Below are positions 25,533 to 33,593 of a DNA stretch of 50,175 bases, piece after piece (positions within the stretch are counted from its first letter, which is position 1; the number at the start of each line of letters is the position of its first letter). The position numbers were made by a program, and so were the translations under genes. The DNA comes from Armatimonadota bacterium. GTDB lineage: Bacteria; Bacteroidota; Ignavibacteria; OLB7. The notes beneath the pieces are model-generated. The model was not told the DNA's origin, made no database searches, and saw only the letters and a program-made list of their open reading frames with translations. The stretch is from positions 1 to 50,175 of the forward strand of contig JADZEY010000042.1 of the NCBI GenBank assembly GCA_020850315.1, in the 5' to 3' direction.

Positions 25533-26381
25533 ATGCCGACCGACGCAGCCCACGAAGCAATCCAGATAATTGAGCCGACCGAGACAACCGAAACGCCAGC
25601 GTGGGAACCCACCCGGGGCGCAAATCCTGCGGTTGGGAATCCACTCATCAGCATCATCGTCCCCGCGTTGAACGAGGAGAAATTGCTTGAGCGGACGCTT
25701 CGTTGCTTCCCCCCCCAGCTACGCGAACGCTACGGGATGGAGTTGATCGTCAGCGATGGCGGCAGCAGCGATGCCACGCCGCTGATTGCCGAACAGTATG
25801 CCGATGCCGTTGCCCGCCACACCGAACCGCGCCGCCAAACCATTGCCGAAGGGCGCAACCGTGGTGCCGAGCGTGCGCGTGGCGTGCTGTTGGTGTTTAT
25901 CAATGCCGACACCGTGCCGAAGGATGCTCAAAAATTTCTGGCAGCATTGCAGCAGATTGCCCAGGAGGATTCCCCCAACGGCAGCCGTGTTGTTGCCTAC
26001 GCCTGCCCAGTGGAAATTGCCCCGGAGGAGCGGCAACTCAGCGACCGATTATTTCACGGATTCTTCAACCGCTACGTCCGGTTCCTGAACGCGATTGGCG
26101 TGGGGATGGGGCGTGGTGAGTGCCAGGTGATCCACCGCGCCCCCTTCCTGAAGGCTGGCGGCTACGACAACGGCATGGTTGCTGGTGAGGACTTCGACCT
26201 GTACAAACGGCTAACCCGCCTGGGAACCATTGGCCACCGAGCAGAGTTGATGGTGCATGAATCCCCTCGCCGTTTCCGTCGCTACGGCTATCTTCGCGTG
26301 TTGTGGGAATGGACGCTGAACGCGCTGTCGGTCATCTTCTCCGGCAAAGCTGTCTCCAAAGAATGGGAACAGATCCGGTAG
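25533..26381 (+). CDS. Family 2 glycosyltransferase
   Basis: 282 residues. After about 35 variable residues, ISIIVPALNEEKLLERTLR starts a GT-A fold; VSDGGSSDAT and FINADTVPK carry the nucleotide-sugar and metal-binding aspartates, and GGYDNGMVAGEDFDLYKRL the acceptor-side ED pair. A C-terminal hydrophobic segment (TLNALSVIFSG) may touch the membrane. Such enzymes build surface glycans or glycolipids; donor and acceptor are unknown. A C8 tract (25709-25716) lies inside the gene and would switch it off if it slipped. The start codon is the only ATG near the 5' end; it is 138-165 bp from the divergent sirtuin start. Confidence 0.9.
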   Translation: MPTDAAHEAIQIIEPTETTETPAWEPTRGANPAVGNPLISIIVPALNEEKLLERTLRCFPPQLRERYGMELIVSDGGSSDATPLIAEQYADAVARHTEPRRQTIAEGRNRGAERARGVLLVFINADTVPKDAQKFLAALQQIAQEDSPNGSRVVAYACPVEIAPEERQLSDRLFHGFFNRYVRFLNAIGVGMGRGECQVIHRAPFLKAGGYDNGMVAGEDFDLYKRLTRLGTIGHRAELMVHESPRRFRRYGYLRVLWEWTLNALSVIFSGKAVSKEWEQIR

Positions 26382-26464
26382 GAACAACCAGCACCGCACA
26401 ACGCCAGGCAGCTAACATTCCCGAACGAAGCACAACTAACCACACCGACAACGAGCAACTCCAC

Positions 26465-26962
26465 ATGATTCGTTTCACTGTTCTCAGCCTTGCGGGCCTT
26501 TTTCTCCTTCTGATTTCTGCTTGCGACGACAACTCCACCGGACCCGGCGTTGGTTCGGGGAATGAGTTGGTGGCAAAGATCAACGGAACAGAAGTGACCT
26601 TCACGTTGCAATCGGCGGTTGCCAGCTACGACCCCAGCACAAAGCTGGGAAGGTTTGGCGGCACCGCCACCGGCACCCCAACACGAACCATGACCCTTTC
26701 CTTCACCCACGATATTGATAACGGTTCCTTCCCAATCACGCTGAAGGATCCCGAGATCAGCATCACGTACATCGAGATTAGCGGGACCGACACCACAACC
26801 ACCATCTGCGATCCGCTGAAAGGGCATTGCACCCTGACGCTTACCGCAAGCGACGGCAGCGTCGTTGATGGAACCTTCTCGGCCACGCCCCTAACCGACA
26901 CCAAAAACCCAGCCAAAACCTTCGAAGTGAAAGGGGGGACGTTCTCGGCACGGTTGCGGTAG
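26465..26962 (+). CDS. Small lipoprotein, unassigned beta-rich domain
   Basis: 165 residues; signal MIRFTVLSLAGLFLLLISACDD with lipobox ISAC. The mature part opens with a Gly/Ser linker, then NELVAKINGTEVTF and a series of predicted strands, similar in style to DUF6252-type Bacteroidota lipoproteins (A-x-(I/V)-N-G start), an assignment I hold loosely. Two cysteines (ICDPLKGHC) could form a disulphide. It starts 83 bp after the glycosyltransferase; a frame through the gap is not coding. Function unknown. Confidence 0.7.
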   Translation: MIRFTVLSLAGLFLLLISACDDNSTGPGVGSGNELVAKINGTEVTFTLQSAVASYDPSTKLGRFGGTATGTPTRTMTLSFTHDIDNGSFPITLKDPEISITYIEISGTDTTTTICDPLKGHCTLTLTASDGSVVDGTFSATPLTDTKNPAKTFEVKGGTFSARLR

Positions 26963-27036
26963 CTTGGGGGGGATGGCCACTGAGTAGTAGCGGGACAGTG
27001 GTGTGCCTATGGTATTCCATTGCAAATTCCACTGCT

Positions 27037-27047
27037 GGGGGGGGGGG
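27037..27047 (+). repeat. G11 homopolymer in the leader of the nuclease gene
   Basis: Eleven consecutive G, ending 43 bp before the nuclease start codon. The placement mirrors the G12 tract before lipoprotein 2 (50 bp). Confidence 0.9.
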
Positions 27048-27090
27048 AAGCACTCTCCCCAGTTTCACAATACTTCTCAGGAGTTTCGCC

Positions 27091-27903
27091 ATGCCACTGA
27101 AGATTACCGTCGAAGACCTGAACCGTGAACATCTGGGTGCAGCCCGCTGGGGTGGGACCCCAACCGATGGAGATACGCCAACCGTCTCGCTCAACATCCG
27201 AATGGTGAACGTGGACGCGCCCGAGGTTCACTACCCCGGCAACCGCAAGCCTTCCGGCCAGGACAAAGCCCTTTCCGAACTGCTTGCCAAACGCCCCGAA
27301 GTGTTTGCTCCTCAGCTTCGGGAGTACCTTCTGGAAAAACTGGACGGGCAAGCCGGCACACGCCAGATGGAGTGGGGGGAGAAATCGCGCAACGCGTATG
27401 ATGCGTTAGCCAAACAGTTGCTACGTTTTGACCCGGTAAAGGAGCGGTACGGCACAAAGGTGCATATCACCATCGGCAGCGAACCCTTCGACCGTTTCCA
27501 GCGGCTGCTTGCCTACGTTGCGCCAATGGAGAAAACCCCTGCCAACCGGAAGACGTTCAACTTGCTGTTAGCCGAACAAGGCTGGGTTATCAGCTACTTG
27601 ATCTATCCGAACCTTCCGCAGCGGGCAGACATCATCAAGCTGCAACAAGCGGTGGCCAAGGCGCGGAAAAAGAAGTTGGGCATTTGGAGCGACCCATTGC
27701 TGTTGGCCGGCTACGAGTTCCGAAACCTTGTTGACACTGCCTCCAAAAAATCCAACGGTCCCAAACGCCACTGCGCCGATATATCAACCGGGAAACTCTA
27801 TCTGCCGGAAGACTACTTCACCGTTCTCCCCGAACACCGTTTGTTCATTGACCAAAAGCACCTGAAACAAGCGCAAGCAACGCTTGGGTTGCAGTGGGCC
27901 TAA
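27091..27903 (+). CDS. SNase-fold (thermonuclease-like) protein
   Basis: 270 residues from the ATG at 27091, preceded by AGGAG (27079-27083). The staphylococcal nuclease pattern is visible: DGDTP (26-30), LNIRMVNVDAPE with Arg37 and Glu45 matching catalytic Arg35/Glu43, WGEKSRNAYDAL, and FDRFQRLLAYV with Arg138 matching Arg87, then LLAEQGWV and KARKKKLGIW. All catalytic positions seem kept. It has no signal peptide, unlike secreted thermonucleases, and is about 100 residues longer: a helical insert (55-90) and a C-terminal extension with HCADISTGKLYLP. A cytosolic nucleic-acid role is possible. A G11 tract sits in its leader. Confidence 0.85.
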   Translation: MPLKITVEDLNREHLGAARWGGTPTDGDTPTVSLNIRMVNVDAPEVHYPGNRKPSGQDKALSELLAKRPEVFAPQLREYLLEKLDGQAGTRQMEWGEKSRNAYDALAKQLLRFDPVKERYGTKVHITIGSEPFDRFQRLLAYVAPMEKTPANRKTFNLLLAEQGWVISYLIYPNLPQRADIIKLQQAVAKARKKKLGIWSDPLLLAGYEFRNLVDTASKKSNGPKRHCADISTGKLYLPEDYFTVLPEHRLFIDQKHLKQAQATLGLQWA

Positions 27904-27914
27904 TTTCCCCAACA

Positions 27915-27960
27915 ACAACAACGCGATGGAAGCAAGTGATTGCCTTCATCGCGTTGTTGT
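27915..27960. terminator. Bidirectional terminator between nuclease and DALR gene
   Basis: Perfect 14-bp stem ACAACAACGCGATG (27915-27928) / CATCGCGTTGTTGT (27947-27960), followed by TTGTTGG on the plus strand. It lies between two convergent genes. Confidence 0.7.
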
Positions 27961-27983
27961 TTGTTGGCCGGGTGGGGCTGAGT

Positions 27984-28724
27984 TCAAGAGGATAACTCTG
28001 GGTTCTCCACTAACCGCAGCGTTTCCCGCAGCAGCGCAAGGCTGCCAGCCACAGCTTGCGGCGCAACTCCATCCTTGCCAAGTATTGGATGTTCCGAACG
28101 GTAGCTATTGAACTGCTGAATCAACTGCCACATTGCAATCTGGAGCGAGTGCTGCGCCAGATGTGCCGGCAGCAACAGCAGCAGGCTGAGCAAGGGGGTA
28201 AGATGAGGATTGGAAGGGGAATGGGGAAGATGCCAGCTACTGATCTCATCATGCCCGGCGGCATCATGGAGTTGGTTATTGGCCAGCATCAGCAGTGCGC
28301 CATCAAGGTGAATAATGGATAGTTGGATGGTGTGACGCAGCTTGTTGGGAAGCAAGGGAGGGGGGGCAGCGGTGCTGCGCGATGCAATGGAGTGATTGAT
28401 TGCTTCCGGCAACCACTGCCGCACCGCTTCGGTGGCATGGCTCCAGATAAACGAATCGCTCAATCGGAAGGCCAACGCCCCACGGGGGGTGACGGCTGTG
28501 GTGAACTGATCTCTCCATTCTTCCATCAGCCGGTCCTGAATTTTTTTTGCGGTCAGCAGTGGATCCCAGCCGCAATGCCCGGCCAGCATCAACGGGGTGT
28601 TGCTGCGTGCGTGAACCGCCGCCGAAGGCTTCGGGAAATGGAGGTTCAGCGATGACGTTGGGGCCGCAGGGGCGTGGTGACGCACCGCCCCCCACAAGGC
28701 TTCAAGGATTAGCGTGCGGATCAT
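27984..28724 (-). CDS. DALR-domain protein lacking a tRNA-synthetase core
   Basis: 246 residues from the ATG at 28722-28724 (MIRTLILEALWGAV); a GTG at 28763 is less likely. The N-terminal third (LNLHFPKPS, AKKIQDRLMEEW, GALAFRLSDSFIW) resembles the N-terminal Add-1 domain of arginyl-tRNA synthetase, which ends in a GxxxFxLS strand. The C-terminal part (LPAHLAQHSLQIAMWQL, then FNSYRSEHPIL, ending LALLRETLRLVENP) resembles the DALR anticodon-binding helix bundle. HIGH and KMSKS motifs and the whole Rossmann core are missing. Eukaryotic DALRD3, which binds tRNA-Arg, is a precedent for such a protein. It follows the ribosome-silencing factor gene by 61 bp, fitting a translation role. Homology by eye only. 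Confidence 0.55.
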   Translation of the reverse strand: MIRTLILEALWGAVRHHAPAAPTSSLNLHFPKPSAAVHARSNTPLMLAGHCGWDPLLTAKKIQDRLMEEWRDQFTTAVTPRGALAFRLSDSFIWSHATEAVRQWLPEAINHSIASRSTAAPPPLLPNKLRHTIQLSIIHLDGALLMLANNQLHDAAGHDEISSWHLPHSPSNPHLTPLLSLLLLLPAHLAQHSLQIAMWQLIQQFNSYRSEHPILGKDGVAPQAVAGSLALLRETLRLVENPELSS

Positions 28725-28785
28725 CTCACTGACGGCCAGCGTTGGTGGCGCGATCGCTCCCACAGGTTGCAGGGTTCACAAAGCA

Positions 28786-29184
28786 TCACTCCCCGGCAGT
28801 ATCCACCACCTTCTCAATTTTTGCATCAGACCAAATGCGCTCAATCTTGTAGAAGTCCCGTGCTTCCTTGTAGAACACATGAACCACCACCTCAACAAAA
28901 TCCAAGATAATCCACTGCTCCCCCTGCCACCCTTCGGTGCGGTAGGGCTTGATGTCGTACTCTCGCATGGCATCTATCACGCTGTCGGCAATGGCGCGAA
29001 GTTGGGTGTCGCTATCGGCAGAGCAGACCACAAAGAAATCAGCGATGTCGGTCAGCCCGCGGATGTCCATGATAATAATGTCCTTCGCTTTCTTCTCAAT
29101 CATTCCTTCGGCGCACCAGCGGGCGATTGTTTTGGGATGGCGTTGGTGCTGGCCGATGCTTTCGGTGTTGTGTGTTTCGTCCAT
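28786..29184 (-). CDS. rsfS: Ribosome silencing factor RsfS
   Basis: 132 residues from the ATG at 29182-29184 (MDETHNTESIG); a longer frame to 29205 is less likely. The core EKKAKDIIIMDIRGLTDIADFFVVCSADSDTQLRAIADSV and GWQGEQWIILDFVEVVVHVFYKEARDFYKIERIWSDA are textbook RsfS (Iojap/YbeB). It binds ribosomal protein uL14 and blocks subunit joining when nutrients are scarce. In many genomes it neighbours nadD or holA; here it precedes the DALR-domain gene and is divergent from the TPR/acidic-repeat gene. Confidence 0.95.
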   Translation of the reverse strand: MDETHNTESIGQHQRHPKTIARWCAEGMIEKKAKDIIIMDIRGLTDIADFFVVCSADSDTQLRAIADSVIDAMREYDIKPYRTEGWQGEQWIILDFVEVVVHVFYKEARDFYKIERIWSDAKIEKVVDTAGE

Positions 29185-29308
29185 AAGGCTCCAACAATAC
29201 GGCAAACCATGCTTCCGGCGAAGTCAAAATCGGTGAGATGCAGAGCAAATGCAGAATTGAACAGACCGCGTGAGCGATGGTTCAGCCGCTTTTCGTAATC
29301 TTGCCGCC

Positions 29309-31246
29309 ATGTTGGTCTCCGAATCACGCCGCCACCGACCCGGGGCGGTCCGTCCTTCACCGTTGTTCCCGCACGAAGCGCAGCAGCTTCTTGCCGATGG
29401 CTCCCTTCCGCAAGCAATGGAGGTCTGCCGGCAAGGGTTGGTCTATTTCCCCGATCAGATTGCGGGCTACATGATCCTTTCGCAAGTTTTTCTTGCGATG
29501 GGCCAGCGCGACCGTGCCGCCAACGTTCTGCGCGATGGATACCGCCGCACTGGCGCGCCACACTTGGAAGACCTGCACCAGCAACTCCTTCATCAATCGC
29601 ACGATTCCCGCCACCACGGGATAAGCCACAGAATTGGCGAAGGAATCGCGCAACGGGCTGCTTCCCCCTTTGCTCGCGTTGCTGATTCCCCAAGCGATAC
29701 TGCCCATGCTCAATCGCTTGCAGCGGTTCCGTTGCGGGTTCCGCAGCCCCCCGGCGGTGTTTCGGCCCCAACGTCCGCGACGAATCCCGGTTCCGACCAG
29801 CCAGCCGCAGAAACCGCCACCGAGCAACCTGCGGCAGATACTGTGGTGGTTCCACCATGTTCAGCACCCCGCATCGAGCAAGAAAATTTCGCCGATGACA
29901 CGGCCACAGCCCAAGCTGCTTCGGCTGATGCTGCCGATGATGCTGATGCCGAAATCGCAATCGGGAATGATCTGCACATCATAGCCACGATTCCGGAATC
30001 GACGGAACTTGATCACCAGGAAGCAAGCGATTTGCTTCCTGAGTTAGCTCTCCCGGGGCAAGATCACCCTGAAATAATGGCTGAAGCGGAGAGTGAGGTT
30101 CAAATGGAAGTGGAGGGGGAGACTCAGAGTGATGTTGAGATTGAGAGTGAAGTCCAAAGTGACGTTGAGGTTCAGAGCGATGCTGAGATCGGAAGTGAGG
30201 CTGAGATCGAGAGTGACATTGAAACTGAAGCTGAAACTGAAGCTGAAACTGAGAGCGGCATTGAGGATATCAGCTTGTTAGTTGATAGCGTTGACAGCCT
30301 TGTTGATGCTCCAGTTCCCCCCCCCGTTCCTCCTCCGTTCCCAGATTTTTCACTCCCTTCCGGAAGCAACGCACCCGCAGCGCAGGGCGTTGGTGAGCCA
30401 GCGAGGGAAACCATTACGCCGAGCCCGTTGGCTCCGGCATCGCAGGCCGACCAGCGGGCGATTCGGTTGCTGAGTGCCGTGGATTCTGGGGAGCAAGGGG
30501 GGAAGCCGGCAAGCAACATCCGCCCCATCTCGGTGCTGGCAATCCACAAGGGGAGCAATGTTTCGCGGCTGCGGAGTGCCAACCTTCGGCTGATTCCGGG
30601 GTTGGAGTTTGCCCCGCTTCGCCACGAGGAGCCGGCGCGGAAGCAGGCGATTGCCCCACTGATTAATCAACCAATGCCGGGGCCGGAACTCCCGGGGCGT
30701 GCGGTAACATTGCCGCCAATCGTAACCTCCGTTTCGGCTTCAGGCGCGGCAACCTCGGTCACCCCTTCCGAAACTGGCGCAGCGTTCACCTTGCCGGCAG
30801 CAACGGTTGTGGCTCCGCTTCCGCCAAGTCTGGAGCCGTTGGAGCATCGGGGCGGCGCGCAATCAGCGCGGAGTGAGGAGAAGAAAAAAGAGGGAGGCGA
30901 GAGGAGCGTTCTGCAATCGGCGTTGGGGAAGAAGAACGTATCACACCCACCCGACGCGCCGAACGTGGCGACGGGGCAGATGACACCGTTGGAGGAGTTA
31001 GCAAAGCGGTTAGAAAGCGCACGGATTCCGGTGGTTGAGGATGAGGAACACCACCGCCCGGTTCCGTTCGAGCCATCCATTGTTAGCGATACTTTGGCCA
31101 ACATTTTGGTTGCGCAAGGGGCTTATGCCGAGGCGTTAAAAGCCTTCCAAACATTAGCGCGAACCAAGCCGGAGCGGTTGGATTATTACGAAGCCCGAAT
31201 CGCTGAAATGAAACGCCGGTTAAGCCAGCAGCCACCGTTGCACTAA
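29309..31246 (+). CDS. TPR protein with a long acidic repeat region
   Basis: 645 residues from the ATG at 29309; a GTG at 29270 also keeps frame. N-terminal TPR helices (about 20-80: AQQLLADGSLPQAMEVCRQ, GYMILSQVFLAMGQRDRAA) and a C-terminal TPR pair (TLANILVAQGAYAEALKAFQ) bracket a disordered centre rich in Ala, Pro and Glu. The centre contains an acidic tandem region (about 260-325) of alternating (V/A/I)E(S/T)(E/D) units, encoded by an 18/12-bp DNA repeat, and a Pro stretch over a C9 tract (30317-30325). It probably scaffolds protein contacts. It is followed after 63 bp by the LptF/G gene. No membrane segment or signal peptide. Confidence 0.75.
   Translation: MLVSESRRHRPGAVRPSPLFPHEAQQLLADGSLPQAMEVCRQGLVYFPDQIAGYMILSQVFLAMGQRDRAANVLRDGYRRTGAPHLEDLHQQLLHQSHDSRHHGISHRIGEGIAQRAASPFARVADSPSDTAHAQSLAAVPLRVPQPPGGVSAPTSATNPGSDQPAAETATEQPAADTVVVPPCSAPRIEQENFADDTATAQAASADAADDADAEIAIGNDLHIIATIPESTELDHQEASDLLPELALPGQDHPEIMAEAESEVQMEVEGETQSDVEIESEVQSDVEVQSDAEIGSEAEIESDIETEAETEAETESGIEDISLLVDSVDSLVDAPVPPPVPPPFPDFSLPSGSNAPAAQGVGEPARETITPSPLAPASQADQRAIRLLSAVDSGEQGGKPASNIRPISVLAIHKGSNVSRLRSANLRLIPGLEFAPLRHEEPARKQAIAPLINQPMPGPELPGRAVTLPPIVTSVSASGAATSVTPSETGAAFTLPAATVVAPLPPSLEPLEHRGGAQSARSEEKKKEGGERSVLQSALGKKNVSHPPDAPNVATGQMTPLEELAKRLESARIPVVEDEEHHRPVPFEPSIVSDTLANILVAQGAYAEALKAFQTLARTKPERLDYYEARIAEMKRRLSQQPPLH
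30087..30255 (+). repeat. Coding tandem repeat (acidic)
   Basis: Imperfect short-period repeat of GAG-AGT-GA and GAA-GCT-GAA-ACT units inside the TPR gene, with the last part (30222-30249) an exact 12-bp repeat. In-frame unit changes would alter protein length only. Confidence 0.8.
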
Positions 31247-31309
31247 GCCCACACAATCCCGATTGCAATACCGCAACAACGGCAGCCGTCGGGCAGCCAT
31301 CACAGCAGC

Positions 31310-32686
31310 ATGAGAATCGCTTGGTACATCCTACGAATGCACATTGGGCCGTTCCTATTCGGGACGGTCTGTGTGGTGTTTTTCTTCCTGCTGCAATTTC
31401 TGTTCAAGGCCGGTTCGGAGATTTTTGGGAAGGGGTTGGATCCGTGGGTCATCACCAAACTTATTGCCTACAATCTGGCGTGGATGTTAGTGTTGGCGGT
31501 TCCGTTGGGGGTGCTGGTGGCCTCGCTGATGTCCTACGGAAAACTGAGTGGCAGCAACGAGCTGACAATCATCAAAAGTGCGGGGGGAAGCGCGTTGGGG
31601 GCAATGATGCCGGGGATGGTTGGCGGGCTGCTGCTCTTCTTTGGGCTATTTCTGTTTAACGACCGAATCCTGCCCGAAACCAACCACACCGCAATGGTGA
31701 TGTTGCTAGACATCCGGCAAGTTCAGCCCACGCTGGCAATCGAGCCCGGGCAGCTGATTACGTTGGAGGGGTACAGCATTCTGGCACGCAAGGTGGACAG
31801 GGCGCGGAATGCTCTGTACGATGTCACCATCTACACGCAAGATGCCGAGCGGATGAACACGATCACTGCCCGGACGGCAGAGTTGGCGTTCAACCAAGAT
31901 TACAGCCGATTGCTGATGACGCTTCGCGACGGAGAAATTCACCAGCTGGATCGCCGCAACACCGCCCGGTTCACGCGGTTATCGTTTGCCGAGCATCAAG
32001 TGGTGGTGGCCGCTGCCGGATTCAACCTAACATCCACCGACCCTAACTCCATTGGCCGAACCGATCGGACCATGAACATCGAGCAGATGCGCGCCCGTGC
32101 CGACAGTGCCGAATCGCGTGCCAACCGTGTTGCCATGCGGCGTGATTCTTTGCTGATGGAGTTCAGTATGCGAGTGATGAGATTTGGCGCAGGCGTGCTG
32201 AACCCGCTGAACAGCGACCCAGAGGCAAGCCAGCGTATGTTGGAGACGGCCACACTGAAAGGGCAGGCCGAATCGGAACAAGCGGTAGTGACGCAGCATC
32301 TGAAAGAATCGGATCAATACTGGGTGGAGATTCACAAGAAGTACTCAATCCCCGCTGCCTGTTTGGTGTTTATGCTGGTGGGCGCGCCGCTGGGAATTGT
32401 GGTGCGCCGTGGAAATTTTGGCGTGTCGGCAGCAATCACCCTCGGTTTTTTTGTGATCTACTGGGCCTGCCTTGTCACCGGCGAAAAACTTGCCGACCGT
32501 GGCGCGCTCCCCCCAGCCGTTGCCATGTGGATGGCTGATGCGATTATCGGTGCAATCGGCCTGTACCTCACCATCCTTGTCTCCCGCGAAACGGTGACGC
32601 TCACTTTCGAATTCAATCGCCTTCGCAGATTGTTCCGGCGGAAAAGGGGACAAATGGAGCTGGCACGCCCCTCTGCTTCGCCCTGA
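31310..32686 (+). CDS. LptF/LptG-family permease
   Basis: 458 residues, inner membrane. N-terminal WYILRMHIGPFLFGTVCVVFFFLLQFLF, then AVPLGVLVASLMSYGKLSGSNELTIIKSAGGS, the coupling segment that meets the LptB ATPase; a ~200-residue periplasmic domain (IRQVQPTLAIEPGQLI...LMTLRDGEIHQL) and two or three C-terminal helices (SIPAACLVFMLVGAPLGIVVRRG). The periplasmic domain has an extra charged helical stretch (RADSAESRANRVAMRRDS). With LptBC it extracts lipopolysaccharide from the inner membrane. Only one of the two paralogous permeases is in the window. Confidence 0.93.
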   Translation: MRIAWYILRMHIGPFLFGTVCVVFFFLLQFLFKAGSEIFGKGLDPWVITKLIAYNLAWMLVLAVPLGVLVASLMSYGKLSGSNELTIIKSAGGSALGAMMPGMVGGLLLFFGLFLFNDRILPETNHTAMVMLLDIRQVQPTLAIEPGQLITLEGYSILARKVDRARNALYDVTIYTQDAERMNTITARTAELAFNQDYSRLLMTLRDGEIHQLDRRNTARFTRLSFAEHQVVVAAAGFNLTSTDPNSIGRTDRTMNIEQMRARADSAESRANRVAMRRDSLLMEFSMRVMRFGAGVLNPLNSDPEASQRMLETATLKGQAESEQAVVTQHLKESDQYWVEIHKKYSIPAACLVFMLVGAPLGIVVRRGNFGVSAAITLGFFVIYWACLVTGEKLADRGALPPAVAMWMADAIIGAIGLYLTILVSRETVTLTFEFNRLRRLFRRKRGQMELARPSASP

Positions 32687-32781
32687 AAGGCTTCGCGTTC
32701 CTTCCCAAGATGATGAGGTGAAAAAGGGGCGGATATACACTCATCATTCGACACCCAACACTTAAACTCGACATTTCTATC

Positions 32782-33591
32782 ATGACCTACGCTCTGATTC
32801 TTGGTGCTTCCAGCGGGTTTGGCGCGGCGGCGGCGGTGGAGCTTGCGCGGGTTGGGATGAACATCATCGGTGTTCATCTGGATCGTGCCGGCACCATGCC
32901 AGCCGTGCTTGCCGTGCAGGAAGCCATTGGCCACCATGGCCGTGAATCTCACTTCTTCAACGTGAACGCTGCCGATGCCGAAGCACGGGCTTCGGTGCTG
33001 AACCAAGTGGCGGCATTGTTCCAGGAACGCCCCGGTGCGCACCTCCGGTTGCTGATGCACTCGCTGGCGTTTGGCGCGCTGAAGCCGTTAGTGGCGACCA
33101 ATCCCAAGGAAACCGTATCGCAAGCGCAAATTGAAATGACGATGAACGTGATGGCCAACAGCCTAGTCTATTGGACGCAAGACATTGTGGCACGCGGCAT
33201 GATGCCGCCTGGTGGCCGAATCGTTGCCATGTCAAGCTCCGGCGCGCGGCGTGTGCTGCCGATGTACGGCGCGGTGTCGGCAGCAAAAGCCGCGTTGGAA
33301 AGCTACTGCCGCCAGCTTGCGTTCGAGCTTGGCGTGCAGGGGATTTGCGTCAATGCAATTCAAGCCGGCGTTACCGACACCCCTGCGCTGCGGAAAATCC
33401 CCGGCGCCGAAAGTCTGATTGCCTACGCCCGCCAACGCAACCCTTTCAACCGCCTAACCACCCCCGATGACGTTGCCCGGCTGATTGCCCTGCTTACAAC
33501 CGACGCTGCTGGGTGGGTGAACGGCACAACCATTCAGGTGGATGGTGGCGAGGATTCGGTGGACACCAATTGGCAGGAGCGTGAAGGTTAA
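32782..33591 (+). CDS. FabL-like enoyl-[acyl-carrier-protein] reductase (SDR fold)
   Basis: 269 residues, Rossmann fold with ILGASSGFGAAAAVELA (cofactor loop). The catalytic pair is Y162-x6-K169 (MYGAVSAAKAALE), the spacing of enoyl-ACP reductases (FabI/FabL), not the Y-x3-K of ordinary SDRs. The segment ICVNAIQAGVTDTPALRKIP and the ending GWVNGTTIQVDGGE match FabL more than FabI. It would reduce trans-2-enoyl-ACP in the last step of fatty-acid elongation. Assignment is by motif; another SDR role is possible. First gene of a tight run; nanE starts two bases after its stop. Confidence 0.75.
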   Translation: MTYALILGASSGFGAAAAVELARVGMNIIGVHLDRAGTMPAVLAVQEAIGHHGRESHFFNVNAADAEARASVLNQVAALFQERPGAHLRLLMHSLAFGALKPLVATNPKETVSQAQIEMTMNVMANSLVYWTQDIVARGMMPPGGRIVAMSSSGARRVLPMYGAVSAAKAALESYCRQLAFELGVQGICVNAIQAGVTDTPALRKIPGAESLIAYARQRNPFNRLTTPDDVARLIALLTTDAAGWVNGTTIQVDGGEDSVDTNWQEREG

Positions 33592-33593
33592 CG

